DNA of 64,000 bases from Anodontia alba (GCA_964016985.1 OZ024821.1:11892620-11956619), one strand, 5' to 3'; shown: positions 1 to 11,088, counted from the stretch's first letter. The notes: generated from the letters alone by a model not told the origin. Numbers and translations are program-made.

Positions 1-169
1 GTTTTGGCAAGACACCTGGAATTCTGACATCTTGGTTTGCAACTTTTACATGATATGTCAACATAAATTAGCACCGCTACCTACGTCCCACATTTTTACA
101 ACACAGCTCTATGAAGGACTCTTTTTTTTTTTTTTTTTTTTTGTCTTTTTTTTTCTAACCCCCAAAAAT

Positions 170-262
170 TGATAATTTTTCTTATTTTCAACATGCATTG
201 TGGATACTCACTAGCACTGCTATGGTGAGGTAATTCAAATGAGTACCCATAATATTTCTTCT
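170..262. repeat. Family A palindromic element, degenerate copy
   Basis: Left arm TTTTTCTTATTTTC plus GTGGATACTCACTAGC and right arm GAGTACCCATAA recall the family A core, but the arms no longer pair over their full length. A poly-T run lies at about 121-142 and a G-rich run at 268-293 on the plus strand. Nothing coding is seen in 1-330. Confidence 0.55.
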
Positions 263-347
263 TTTTTTGGGGGGGAGGGGGGGTGGGGGGGGGGGAGAGA
301 GAGAGATAAGAAAAATACCCCACCAATCTAGAGTGTTTGTTACAGGA

Positions 348-535
348 CTGCAGAAAGGATGTGTTTTTCAACCAAAAAGTATGGATATATTTCTTATTTA
401 TCCATGAAAACATTTATTGTGGGTACTCATTAGAAGCACCTCGGCCTTGCCTTGCCGAGATGCTTCTAATGAGTACCCACAATAAATGTTTTTATGGACA
501 AATAAGAAAATTTTCTGGATAGTCTGCTTATCTGA
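348..535. repeat. Family A palindromic element
   Basis: Arms 389-443 and 455-513 pair almost fully around a short loop. Each arm reads TTTCTTATT...CATGAAAACA...GTGGGTACTCATTAGAAG to a CCTCGG turn. The outer left flank has TTTTTCAACCAAAAAGTAT, which recurs in other family A copies. The symmetry makes frames appear on both strands; none is taken as coding. Family A is defined by this GTACTC core and by outer ends resembling TAGCTCCAGATAAGG. Confidence 0.85.
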
Positions 536-565
536 AGCAGCAATCAGAGATGAATATATTTTTCT

Positions 566-847
566 CATCAGGAAAACATACCTATATAAGTTTGACCCCC
601 TTGAACCCCACTGTAATATAGTAAAACTGGGGTTTACAGGGGTATACATTATTTTTCTTAATTCTGCTCAAAACATAGATTGTGGATACTCGTTAGAACC
701 GCCTCGCCGGGGCAGTTCTAACGAGTACCCACAATCTATGTTATGAGCAGAAATATGAAAAATATCAGAGTTTTTTTTTTGTCTGAAAATTTTCAGTTTT
801 TGGTGATGAAATTTTCAATAAATTTGAATAGGCGTGTTTTCGTAATG
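566..847 (+). mobile_element. Family B palindrome-bearing MITE, full copy
   Basis: About 282 bp bounded by CATCAGGAAAACATACCTAT at the left and by a right end whose complement reads CATTACGAAAACACGCCTAT, so the ends form ~20-bp inverted repeats. Inside, a CCCCACTGTAATATAG/AACTGGGG mini-hairpin precedes a larger hairpin with GATACTCGTTAGAAC and its complement. The right third holds CTGAAAATTTTCAG. The same layout recurs at 19,378, 27,645, 35,960, 42,254 and 60,020, so it is a family. No coding capacity, so non-autonomous. Confidence 0.85.
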
Positions 848-1086
848 TATTTAATCCATGAATAAAGTATGTTCTGGAGTCCCATTAGAACCATCACAGT
901 GTTGTTGTCATTTTTTTCTATTATGTATCAATATTTTTTCCAAAATTCTGGAGCTTTGTTAGAATGTAAGCTCTTTCTTGCCAGAATGAAATTATCCTTC
1001 AGGTATATACATGCCCCCTCTCAAAACAATATTTTTGTATATATTTGTCCTGTATTATGAAAATTTATGGTCATCCAGGAGTGAAA

Positions 1087-1500
1087 TCATATTTACCCTA
1101 AATTATGGACAACATTACTCCTTACCATACTTGTCCTAAACTTTGAACTAGTCCATTTTAGTATCAGCTGACATACACCACCACCTCTTTATAACATGGT
1201 TCGTTATAACACAGTTTTGTATATAACATGGTTCAAAGATGGATCCAAAAAATATATAGATTATATTGAAAAATGACCATAAATGGTCATTTTTCAATAT
1301 AATCTATACATTTTTGTTTGGATATAACACGGTTGTTTAACTAACAGGGTTTATGCTATGGACCCCAACAATAGTGTTATAGATTGTGGTATATTTAAAA
1401 ACTGCTGAATGAGTGGAAATAATACAGTGTAGGCCCTGATCTGGCATGGATTTCTGCAGAGATCTGATCTGGGTCTACAGTGTTTGCTCAGGCTTAGCTA
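1087..1500. repeat. Family C palindromic element, interrupted
   Basis: Family C has ends like GTATTTACCCTAAATATTCG, an arm with CTTACCATACTTGTCCTAAA, and a central CAAACAGTGTAGACCCAGAT hairpin. Here the outer arm is at 1087-1178 and the core side resumes near 1392 (GCTGAATGAGTGG...GATCTGGGTCTACAG, ending CTCAGGCTTAGC). The gap is filled by the element at 1176-1393. Confidence 0.75.
1176..1393. mobile_element. Palindromic MITE nested in a family C element
   Basis: The ends ACCACCACCTCTTTATAAC and GTTATAGATTGTGGTAT are imperfect inverted repeats. Repeated ATAACAYGGTT motifs lie inside. A perfect hairpin sits at the centre: 25-bp arms 1256-1280 and 1283-1307 with a 2-nt AA loop. The element separates the two halves of a family C copy, so it inserted after that copy. 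No frame of note. Confidence 0.7.
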
Positions 1501-1509
1501 TCAATGTAT

Positions 1510-1655
1510 CAATGGGGGGAGGGGGGTAATTGTGGTACGGGTGTGCGAGCCACATACCCCATTCATATACCTGGCCTTTGAAAAAATGGACCCATTCATA
1601 CACTTGATTGTCCAAAATGTTGACGTATTCATATACTGCCCTTTGATTTTTATCG
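1510..1655 (+). repeat. Repeat X, left part
   Basis: Contains CATACCCCATTCATATACC, CATACACTTGATTGTCC and ATATACTGCCCTTTGATTTT. The same order is found, reverse complemented and without interruption, at 49,570-49,960. Here the repeat is cut after TTTGATTTTTAT and resumes near 4262. Function unknown; the G-rich leader at 1515-1527 is also present in the other copy as a C-rich tail. Confidence 0.75.
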
Positions 1656-1689
1656 CACCTGCTTGTAGCAGGGTGCGATATAGGCGTCC

Positions 1690-2400
1690 GATTTTCTGTC
1701 CGTCCGTCCGTCCGTCCGTCCGTCCGTCAGTCCGTCCGTCCGTCTGTCAACATTTATGTCAACGTTCGACATTTATGTCAAAGTTAGTATTCTAATCAAC
1801 TACAAGACTAAACAACCATCAAACCTTGCATGAAACATCTCCCTGACCTCCTGACTTTGCAACATAGGTGTCCGCTTTTCTGTATGTCTGTCCATTCGTC
1901 CGTCCGTCTGTCAACATTTATGTCAAAGTTCGACATTTATGTCAAAGTTAGTATTTTAATCAACTACAAGACTAAACAACCATCAAACCTTGCATGAAAC
2001 ATCTCCCTGACCTCCCGACTTTGCGACATAGGTGCCCACTTTTCCATTCGTCTGTCTGTTCGTCTGTCTGTCAGTCCGTCTGTCCGTCTCTTAACAGTTC
2101 TGTTATGTCGAAGTTCGACATTTATGTCAAAGTTAGTATTCTAATCAACTACAAGACTAAACAACCATCAAACCTTGTATGAAATATCTCCCTAACCTCC
2201 TGACTTTGCGACATAGGTGCCCGCTTTTCCATTCGTCTGTCCGTTCGTCCGTCCATCTGTCTCTTAACAGTTCTGTTATGTCGAAGTTCGACATTTACGT
2301 CAAAGTTAGTATTCTAATCAACTACAATTCTACAACAACCATCATTCCTTGCATGACACATCTCCCTGACCTCCTGACTTGGCAGATATGTTGACCCAGT
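1690..2400 (+). repeat. Tandem repeat of about 135-180 bp with TCCG runs
   Basis: Four to five units carry CGACATTTATGTCAAAGTTA, GTATTCTAATCAACTACAAG and CATCTCCCTGACCTCCTGAC. Each unit is separated by a variable block of TCCG/TCTG tetranucleotides (clearest at 1697-1745), which explains the length variation. GTCCGTCC-rich blocks next to a terminus are common in the pearl-like elements of this window. Confidence 0.8.
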
Positions 2401-4015
2401 GACCTTGACCTATATTTTGCGCTCCATCGACTTTGACACAATTTACGTAGACGTTCCAGATCTTCTCAACTGTAAGGCATACAACTACCAAACCTTGCAT
2501 AGTGCTTCTTCTAGATGTACAGAGTTGGCAGGTACCTTGACCCGGTGACCTTGACCTATGTTTTGCGCTCCAGTGACTTTGACATATTTTGCGTCGACGT
2601 TCGATATCTCCTCAACTATAAGGCCTACAACCAACAAACCTTGCAAAGTGCTTCTCCTCAATGTACTGACTTAGCAGATACCTTGACCTGGTGACCTTGA
2701 CCTATATTTTGGCTGCAGTGACTGACATAATTTACATCAACGTTCCAGATCTCCTCAAGTGTAAGACCTCTAGCCACCAAACCTTGCATAGTGCTTCTCC
2801 TATATGTACTGACTTGGCAGGTATCTTGACCCAGTGACCTTGACCTATATTTTGCGCTCCAGTGCCTTTTACACATTTTACGTCAACGTTCAATATCTCC
2901 TCAACTATAAGGCCTACAACCATCAAACCTTGCATAGTGCTTCTCCTCAATGTACGGACTCTGCAGGTACCTTGACTGGGTGACCTTGACCTATATTTCA
3001 CGCTCCATTGACTTTTACACCTTTTACATCACCCTTCCATATGTCCTCAACTGTAAGGCCTTCAACCACCAAACCTTATATAGCACTTCTTCTCGATGTA
3101 CTGACTCGACAGGTACCTTGACCTGGTGACCTTGACCTATATTGTGCACTCCAATGACTTTGACACATTTTATATTGATGTTTGGTATCTCCTCAAATAT
3201 AAGACCTACAACCACTAAACCTTGCATAGTGCTTCACCTCATTGCCCTGGCTTGGCAGGTACCTTGACCCAGTGACCTTGACCTATATTTGACACATTTT
3301 ACGTTGATGTTTGATAACTCCTCAACTATAAGGCCTACAACCACCATACCTTGCATTGTGCTTCTCCTTGATTTACTGAATTAGCAGGTACCTTGACCCG
3401 TGACCTTGACCTATATTTTGCGCTCCAGTGCCTTTTACACATTTTACGTCAACGTTCAATATCTCCTCAACTATAAGGCCTACAACCATCAAACCTTGCA
3501 TAGTGCTTCTCCTCAATGTACGGACTCTGCAGGTACCTTGACTGGGTGACCTTGACCTATATTTCACGCTCCATTGACTTTTACACCTTTTACATCACCC
3601 TTCCATATGTCCTCAACTGTAAGGCCTTCAACCACCAAACCTTATATAGCACTTCTTCTCGATGTACTGACTCGACAGGTACCTTGACCTGGTGACCTTG
3701 ACCTATATTGTGCACTCCAATGACTTTGACACATTTTATATTGATGTTTGGTATCTCCTCAAATATAAGACCTACAACCACTAAACCTTGCATAGTGCTT
3801 CACCTCATTGCCCTGGCTTGGCAGGTACCTTGACCCAGTGACCTTGACCTATATTTGACACATTTTACGTTGATGTTTGATAACTCCTCAACTATAAGGC
3901 CTACAACCACCATACCTTGCATTGTGCTTCTCCTTGATTTACTGAATTAGCAGGTACCTTGACCCGTGACCTTGACCTATATTTCATGCTCCAGTGACTT
4001 TTACACATTTTACGT
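2396..4015 (+). repeat. Tandem array, about 145-bp monomer
   Basis: About 11 monomers share GTGACCTTGACCTATATTT, CACATTTTACGTCAACGTT, CTCCTCAACTATAAGGCCTA and ACCTTGCATAGTGCTTCTCC. A higher-order 566-bp duplication covers 2835-3400 and 3401-3966. Minus-strand frames within the array (for example 3024-3227 and 3590-3793) are repeated because the DNA is repeated and are not genes. Every monomer carries TGACCTTGACC. Confidence 0.9.
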
Positions 4016-4265
4016 CAACGTTCCATTATCATTGGGCTGTATAATACGAAAAGTCAGTGCTGTAGATATAGCCATTACAGGGAATTGCACTGGCCAAGAA
4101 TATATGTGCCCCATTAGGCACTTTGTCTACATTTTTTTCAACCCAGTTTTCCAAGTAAGCACTGCTAAGAATGAAATAAACTTATTTAATAACCACATTC
4201 TGATTGTGGCTCCTGTGACTTTTGCGCCAGCAGGTGCGATGACGCCTTCCGCGGAATTCTTGTCT

Positions 4266-4515
4266 ATATACCCGTTTATTGCTGGTAGAAGACAGATATC
4301 GCAGTCAATTCATTGAATACCAAGAGAACAAGCAGCCTCAAAAAATCTATGAGCGAAAAAAATATATGCATATACCGGGATGTCAGAAAAGTGGGGCCTT
4401 TCACATACTAATCAAGAAAAATGGGGTCAGTCATATACTTTTTGTTGAAAAAATGGGGCTAAACATATACCTGGCAGCGCTGAAAAAGGGGGCTATTTGG
4501 CACACATAGCCCTAC
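4266..4515 (+). repeat. Repeat X, right part
   Basis: CATTGAATACCAAGAGAAC, GAGCGAAAAAAATATATGCA, GGATGTCAGAAAAGTGGGGC and ACCTGGCAGCGCTGAAAAAG follow in the same order as in the reverse-complement copy at 49,570-49,960. Plus-strand frames across it are short and not recognised. Confidence 0.75.
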
Positions 4516-4982
4516 TATGCCATATATAGGAAGTTCCCCCCACCACCCCACAAACAACAGGAGATCCTGGCCTAGTTGTACAGTTATCTGCATAATGCAT
4601 CATATCATTAACCTAACTGTACAGTTAGTGGAATGAAATGACCCTGATCAGATAGTTGACCTCTTGTGTAATTACTAACATAATTATTAACCTTTGTCCT
4701 TCTGTGTGTCTTCCAGAGAAAGAAAGAAAAAGCTGAGAGGGGCAATATACACCCACTAGGGGTTTTTAGTTACACTGAATAGGGTTTTGTCAATAACAGG
4801 TATATTTGCATCATATTGTTAGATTATGCTTTATATTTGTACAAATTAAAGTTTCATGATGAAATCTTAAATGGTTTTAAAGTTAACATTACCATTTGAC
4901 CTTTGACCTTGACCTAAGATGGTTCAATAAAGAGCTCTGCAAATTATCTTGATAAGGTGAACATTAGACCACAAAAAGTTTG
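4516..4982. other. No gene; part of a diverged tandem repeat region
   Basis: CTGAGAGGGGCAATATACACCC near 4732 resembles the left end of the pearl-like element at 6243. It is followed by diverged sequence shared with the array at 5550-6242 (for example TTTATATTTGTAC and CCATTTGACC...TTGACCT). No coding frame supported. Confidence 0.4.
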
Positions 4983-5052
4983 AAAATCAAAGCACTGACA
5001 GCACTGGTAGGTCGACTGTCTCTGAGTGTACGCTGGGAAAATAGTCCTGAAC
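4983..5052 (+). repeat. Dispersed repeat Y, copy 1
   Basis: AAAATCAAAGCACTGACAGC, GGTAGGTCGACTGTCTCTGA and AAATAGTCCTGAACG also occur, reverse complemented, at 52,553-52,640. Its nature is unknown; the homology stops on both sides into different sequence. Confidence 0.65.
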
Positions 5053-5089
5053 GTTGACTTTCATTTAACCTGTAACCATGTAATTTTAG

Positions 5090-5162
5090 CAAACAGTGCA
5101 GACCCTGATCAAATGCTGTGTTCTGTGGCATCTGATCTGTGTCTGTACTGTTTGTCAATGTC
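5090..5162. repeat. Isolated family C core hairpin
   Basis: AGCAAACAGTGCAGACCCTG and its near complement CATCTGATCTGTGTCTGTAC pair around ATGCTGTGTTCTGTGG. The outer family C arms are not visible. Confidence 0.65.
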
Positions 5163-5205
5163 CCAAATGTTCCAGTTTAGGTTTCACCTCTATTATCAGC
5201 AATCT

Positions 5206-5372
5206 GATATTTTCTACAGTCATTCTCTCCCTTCCGCTGATTCAAGAAGGGCTGTTGTCAGTTTCTGGCGAAAGAATGTGCACAATACTATAAACGTGTG
5301 GTTAGGTAAACTGACCGCGCTCGACATGACCCCATTGGGTTGACTGGGCCGTAAAACCTCAACACAAACAAA
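5206..5372 (+). mobile_element. SINE type 1, 5'-truncated
   Basis: Matches the body and tail of the SINE at 42,871: ATTCTCTCCCTTCCGCTGAT, CAAGAAGGGCTGTTGTCAG, then GTGGTTAGGTAAACTGACCG and GGGCCGTAAAACCTCAACAC. The tRNA-like head is missing and about 30 bp between ACAATACT and AAACGTGTGG is deleted compared with the other copies. Plus orientation. Confidence 0.8.
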
Positions 5373-5549
5373 AGCACTCTGATGTCACAGCGAATTGAAT
5401 AGCATGGCTATAAATAACCATCACCTGGATTTCATCTAACGCACAGTTTGATTACATTAGTCAATAACAATCACGTGGACAACTACTCTTAAGAAAGTTT
5501 TGGCGTTTATATACTATAGCTCTATTGTAAACAATCTATCCAAATATTG

Positions 5550-6242
5550 TTCAGTCGGTGAAGAAGATAATGGAGTGAACAAGAAATCATTATATGAAAT
5601 AGACAAAGGGGCATAAATACATCAAAACTGGAAGAAAAATTACTGTTCCTTTTCTCTACACATAGTCTAATGATGTTTAATATTTGTACTAATATTCATG
5701 AAGGTATCTTTGAAGGTTTTAAAGTTATAGAGCAGACACGAAGCATTACCATTTGAATTCTGACCTTGAATTGTGGCCTTGACCATCATCTGACTGGGTT
5801 AAGTTATGAGTTCTGTGCATTGCCTTGGTATGGTAAAAATATGACCAAAGTTTACCAAAAATGTTAAGGAGATAAGGAGATGACATGAACAGTTAATGGA
5901 CACATGGATATAGACAGATAGATGATCTTTTGTCAGGCCTATAAAAAATCCTTCAATCAGCAAAGGAGATTGGAGCAGACACAACCTCACTATATGAAAT
6001 TAACAAAGGGGCATAATTACATCAGAACTGAAAGAAAGGTTATGGTATTTTGTCTCTCCACATTGTATGATCATGCCTTATATTTGTACAGAGAGTAATG
6101 AAGAAATCTAAAAACATTTTTAAAGTTATATAGCCGACACAAAATATTGGCTTTTGAACCTGACCTTGACCCACATTGGACAGAACTGACTTATAAGTTC
6201 TAAAAATCCTCTTGGTAAGGCCAACATTTGAGCAAAGTTTCA
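5550..6242 (+). repeat. Tandem repeat, about 400-bp period
   Basis: Two diverged units share TATATGAAAT(A/T)(A/G)ACAAAGGGGCATAA, TTTTAAAGTTATA and TGACCTTGA; a partial third unit (CCTTCAATCAATGAAGGAGA) lies at 7880-7945 beyond the pearl-like element. The 5373-5549 stretch before it shows nothing recognisable. Confidence 0.7.
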
Positions 6243-7879
6243 AACAAGAGCTCCGCCAAGCGGGGCATTATACGCCCGTGGCAAGTAATAAGATGCAGCA
6301 CATTAACTGGCTCCTGTATAATTCAGTTCTCCGGATATAAACTGTAAGTGGAATTACAAAAAAAAAAAAAAAATAAAAAAAATTCATTGGGGCATAATCT
6401 CTGCTGATATTTGGTGAACTGAAACCTAAGGGTCCAAGCTGGCCAAGAAATTAAGGGAGAAGTTTGCTGCTTCTAGGGAGAAGTGCTTTCTGACCGAGGA
6501 CACACTACAGAAGCATGGCTATATTATAAGCTCATATGAGCCTTTGGCACACTATTACCTCTAAACAATATGCTGTGAAAAGTTTACAAAAACTTTCAAA
6601 GGGGCATAAATCTGCAAATATTTGGTGCACTGTAACCTAAAAATAATACTTGCTGCTCCACATCATCATGTAAGTATTTATGAAGTTTCAGCTTGATCGG
6701 ATGTAAACTGTAGGAGGATTTAGCTGGAAACAAAAAATTAATAGAAATTTTCAAAGGGGTTTAACTCTGATAATATTTGGTGGACTGTAACCTTGAAACA
6801 ATATGCGCTGCTCCACATCATGGTCTTACTACAAATCAAGTTTCAGCTTGATCGGATGTAAACTGTAGGAAAATTTAGCCGGAAACAAAAAATTAATAGA
6901 CATTTTCGAAGGGGTTTAACTCTGTTAATATTTGGTGGACTGTAACCTCGAAACAACACCCACTGCTCCACATCATGGTCTAACTGTACATGAAGTTTCA
7001 GCTTGATTGGATGTAAACTGTAGGAGGATTTAGCCATAAACTAAAAATTAATCAAAATTTTCAAAAAAGTATAACTCTGCTAATATTTGGTGGACTATAA
7101 CCTTGAAATAATATGCGCTGCTCCACATCATGGTCTAACTATACATGAAGTTTCAGCTTGATCAGATGTAAACTGTAGGAGGAGTTAGCCGGAAACGAAA
7201 AGTCTACTGAAATTTTCAAAGAGGCATAACTCTGCTAATATTTGGTGGACTGTAACCTCGAAATAATATGCGCTGCTCCACATCATGGTCTAACTATACA
7301 TGAAGTTTCAGCTTGATCGGATGTAAAATGTAGGAGGAGTTAACCGGAAATGAAAAGTTTACAGAAATTTTCTAAGGGGCATAACTCTGCAAACATTTCG
7401 TGGACTGTAACCCCAAAATAATATGCACTGCGCCACATCCTGGTCTAACTATATACCAAGTTTTAGCTTGATCGGATGTACACTGTAGGAGGAGTTAGCC
7501 GGAAACGAAATGTTCAAAGGGGCATAACTCTCCTAATATTTGGTGGACTGTAACCTCGAAATAATATGCGCTGCTCCACATCATGGTCTAACTATGTATG
7601 AAGTTTCAGCTTGATCGGATGTAAAATGTAGGAGGAGTTAACCGGAAATGAAAAGTTTACAGAAATTTTCTAAGAGGCATAACTCTGCAAACATTTAGTG
7701 GACTGTAACCCTGAAACAATAAGCGCTGCACCACATCATGGTCTAACTATATACCAAGTTTCAGCTTGATCGGATGTAAACTGTAGGAGGAGTTAGCCGG
7801 AAACGAAAAAGTTTACAGACGGACGGACGCCATACCCCGTAACATAATACGTCCCGTTTTTCAAACGGGCGTATAAAAA
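6243..7879 (+). mobile_element. Pearl-like (Helitron-related) element 1, complete
   Basis: Starts AACAAGAGCTCCGCCAAGCG with a GCGGGGC..TATACGCCCG segment and ends GACGGACGGACGCC...CAAACGGGCGTATAAA, including a GTCCCGTTTTTCAAACGGGC hairpin close to the 3' end. The interior is about eight ~150-bp monomers with ATAACTCTGCTAATATTTGG, CTGCTCCACATCATGGTC and TTTCAGCTTGATCGGATGTA. No Rep/helicase gene, so non-autonomous. It interrupts the ~400-bp-period array. Confidence 0.75.
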
Positions 7880-7945
7880 AGTCCTTCAATCAATGAAGGA
7901 GATATAGAGTGGACACAAAAAGTTAATGAACGGACATTGATTAAC

Positions 7946-8230
7946 TTGAGGTTTTATGGCCCAGTCAACCCATTAGGGTCACGTTAAGCTGGTCAGTTTA
8001 CCTAACCACACTTTTCTAGGGCAGGCATAATCCTCTAAGTTAACCAGTATTTGTGCACATTCTTTTGTCAGAAACTGACAACTGCCCTTCTTGAATCAGC
8101 AGAAGGGAGAGAATGACTGTAGAAAATATTTCATGATCAATCTCTATGAAAGAATGTTGCCAGACCCAGCAGGGATTAGACCCCCGACCTCCTTATCACC
8201 AGTCAGACGTGCATTCGACTAAGCCAGACA
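7946..8230 (-). mobile_element. SINE type 1, near full length
   Basis: Read on the minus strand: a tRNA-like head (8160-8230, GTCTGGCTTAGTCGAATGCA then GGTCTAATCC as a degraded B box), the body GATTCAAGAAGGGCAGTTGT, and a tail ending in AAACCTCAA. The AT dinucleotide ATGGCC has replaced ACGGCC in the tail motif. It lies at the end of the ~400-bp array. Confidence 0.85.
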
Positions 8231-8322
8231 GACAGACCAACATGGATGGACGTGAAGACATAATTATGATCCTTCTTTCGACATGCATATAAAAAGGGAC
8301 AGCAGTGATAGAAAGAGAGATA

Positions 8323-8554
8323 TTAGCCCTTAAAGCGCCAAGAAAACCTGCATCTGAAAATGTCGTCTGTTTATGTTGTCTGCTAAATATTCTTGCAAAC
8401 TTTTCAAACCTATTTTTGCATACAGGCAAACAGCGTGGACTGAGATCAGACTGCTCCTGATCTAGGTCCACACTGTTTGCAGAAGTGACTTTTAAAGTAA
8501 CCAGCAGAAGATAAAGCAGACAACAATAGTTGTGATTGGCACTTTGAGGGTTAA
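8323..8554. mobile_element. Family G TTAA-ended palindromic MITE
   Basis: Left end TTAGCCCTTAAAGCGCCAAG and right end GGCACTTTGAGGGTTAA. Inside are ATGTCGTCTGTTTATG and the family C type core GGCAAACAGCGTGGACTGAG...GTCCACACTGTTTGCAG. The best copy is at 57,873. The TTAA plus CCC/GGG ends suggest mobilisation by a piggyBac-type transposase supplied elsewhere (inference). The minus-strand frame over it is a shadow. Confidence 0.8.
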
Positions 8555-8587
8555 GGAAGGTCAGGGAATAAGTGCATGAAAATGCAG

Positions 8588-10265
8588 AAACAGAACTAGA
8601 AATATGTCAGTATGACACAGATGCCCCAGCCAAGGGCCATCTTCAACCACACGCAGGTATTTTGCAAAAAATGAAGTTGAAAAAAGGGACAAATCAATCT
8701 TTTTTAAAAAAAATATCAGAAAGAAAACATCTTTTGAAGGTGGAAAAGGGCCATAACTCCCATAATAATGGGTTGATTTTACCCTACTTGAAACTTGACC
8801 TCTATTTTATGATTATATACCTGTGTGTTAAATTTGAATTCAATACACTAATGTTTTCAAAAGATATCAAACTGAAACTATTTTTCAACGTTGATAAAGG
8901 GCTGTAACTCCAAATATAATTGGTGGATTTTACACTAAATCAAAACTGACCTACATTTTATAATTATATGCTTGTGTATAAAATATGAATCCAATTCACT
9001 AATCTTTTAAAAAGTTATAGAACGGAAACCATTTTTGAAAGCTGAAAAAGGGCCATAACTCCAAAAATAATTGGTGGATTTTTACCCTAAATCAAATTTG
9101 ATATACATTTTATGATTATATACCTATGTATACAGTTTGAATCCAATATACTACTCTTTTCAAAAGATATCGAACGGAAACCAAATTTCAACTATTTTTC
9201 AATATTGATAAAAGGTTGTAACTCCAAAATAATTGGTGGCTTTTACCCAAACTCAAACTTGACCTATATTATATAATTATATGCTTGTGTATAAAATATG
9301 AATCCAATTCACTAAACTTTTCAAATGTTATGGAACGGAAACCATTTTTCAAAGTTGTTTTACAACATTGATAAAGGGCCCTAACTCCAAAAATAATTGG
9401 TGGATGTAACTCCAAAAATAATTGGTGGATGTTACCCTAAATCAAACTTGACCTATATTTTATAATTATACGCTTGTGTATAAAATATGAACCCAATTCA
9501 CTAATCTTTTCAAATGTTATGGAACAGAAACCATTTTTCAAAGGTGAAAAAAGGCCATAACTCCAAAAATAATTGGTGGATTTTACCCTAAATGGTACTT
9601 GACCTACATTTTATGATTATATACCTGTGTATAAAATTTGAATCCAATACACTAATCTTTTCAAAAGGTATCGAACAGAAACCATTTTTCAACTATTTTT
9701 CAACATTGATAAAGGGCCGTAACTCCAAAAATAATTTGTGCATTTTACCCTAAATCGAACTTGACCTATATTTTATAATTATATGCTTGTGTATAAAATA
9801 TGAATCCAATATACTAATCTTTTCAAAAGTTATGGAACGGGAACCATTTTTCAAAGTTGAAAAAGGGCCATAACTCCCAAAATAATAGACGGATTTTACT
9901 CTAAATCGAACTTGACCTACATTTTATGATTATATACCTGTGTACAAAATTTCAATCAAATACACCAATCCTTTCAAAAGATATCGCACGAAAAACCATT
10001 TTTCAAGGTTGAAAATTTTTCAAAGTTGAAAAGGGCCATAACTCCCAAAATAATTCGTGGAATTTACCCTAAATTGAACTTGGCCTACATTTTATGATTA
10101 TACACCTTTGTATAAAATTTCAATCCAATACACCAATCCTTTCAAAAGATATCGCACGGAAACGAAAAGTGTTACGTACAGGACGGACAAACGGGACGGA
10201 CATACGTACAGACAGCGGTGATACTATATGCACCCCCAATTGAAAATGGCGGGGGCATAAAAACA
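8588..10265 (+). mobile_element. Pearl-like element 2
   Basis: Left end region AATATGTCAGTATGACACAG then GATGCCCCAGCCAAGGGCC; right end ACAGGACGGACAAACGGGAC then GAAAATGGCGGGGGCATAAA. The core has nine monomers of 150-170 bp with GGGCCATAACTCCAAAAATA, GGTGGATTTTACCCTAAATC, TGATTATATACCTGTGTATA and CCAATACACTAATCTTTTCA. A 26-bp piece (GTAACTCCAAAAATAATTGG) is locally doubled near 9380-9425. No gene. Confidence 0.75.
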
Positions 10266-11088
10266 ATAACATTCTTGCTTTTCCCACCTGCTGCAAGTAC
10301 AGCAGACCCTAACCAGCATCCTTGACCTCCAAGAGAAACGGGAATGTAAATGTCAATGTAAAATCTGACCTATTATACATTTTTACCTACTTATACAACC
10401 CTAGCACAGAATTGTAGGTAAGGTCTGGATGTAAGTAGCATACCAAATTTCAACTTCCTAGCATCAAAAAATACCAATGTTTGGCCTGTTATGCATTTTG
10501 ATCCTTAGCCCCACCCCAAGGCATGACTCAGGGGCAACTGCAGCACAGGGTTGATGGTTTAGGTCTGGGTTGGTAGCATACCAAATTTTAACTTCTTAGC
10601 ATAAAAAATACCTGTTATGACTAAGTAGCATACCAAATTCAACTTCCTACTACAAAAGGTATCCAAGTTTGACCTGTAATACATTTGACCCTTAAACCCT
10701 AGACCTAGGGGCAATTCTAGCAGAGAGTTGAAGACTTAGGTCTGGATAATTAGCATATCAAATTTCAACTTCCTAGAGTAAAAGGTACCTAAGTTATGAC
10801 TTCCAAGAGAAATGCAGAATGTAAATGTCAATGTAAACTTGAATGTAAACTTAATATTGAACCCTAGTCTCACTCCAGGGCAAGACATAGGGGTAACTCT
10901 AACATAGAGTTGAAGGTTTAGGCTTGGGTAAGAAGCATTCCAAATTTCAACTTCCTAGCATAAAAGGAACCCAAGTTATGATTCTGGCTACGAAGGTGAC
11001 ATACCCACTTACGCAAGTACAGACGTAACATCATGACGAAATGCTATATGCCCCACTCCTGCCTTCAGCAGGCAGGAACATAAAAATC
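10266..11088 (+). mobile_element. Pearl-like element 3
   Basis: Begins near CCCACCTGCTGCAAGTACAG and ends ATATGCCCCACTCCTGCC...CAGGCAGGAACATAAAA, directly after element 2. Four to five diverged monomers share TACCAAATTTCAACTTCCTA and GCATAAAAGGTACC. Monomer lengths vary, so the array is older or more scrambled than in its neighbour. Confidence 0.65.

Larger units (their letters stand above)
1649..4265 (+). mobile_element. 2.6-kb tandem-array element inserted in repeat X
   Basis: Left boundary ATCGCACCTGCTTGTAGC (from about 1650) and right boundary CCAGCAGGTGCGAT (about 4228-4241) give an inverted 12-bp ATCGCACCTGCT terminus; GGCGTCC and GACGCC follow each. The interior is almost entirely tandem repeats of two kinds. 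The architecture (short conserved ends, minisatellite core, no gene) is that of Helitron-related pearl-like elements or tandem-repeat MITEs described in bivalves; which of the two is not settled by the sequence. Confidence 0.6.

Noticed and set aside
389..513. Opposed frames of 60-90 codons over palindromic elements (for example 398-649 minus, 486-746 plus)
   Set aside because: Perfect symmetry opens similar frames on both strands; the same peptides (CGYSLE...) recur at each family A copy, so they are by-products of the repeat.
2658..3793. Repeated minus-strand frames in the 145-bp array
   Set aside because: Identical frames recur with the array period; no start context, no known domain.
6258..7858. 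Rolling-circle Rep/helicase gene expected for a Helitron
   Set aside because: Only tandem monomers are present; no Rep or helicase motif in any frame of any pearl-like element.
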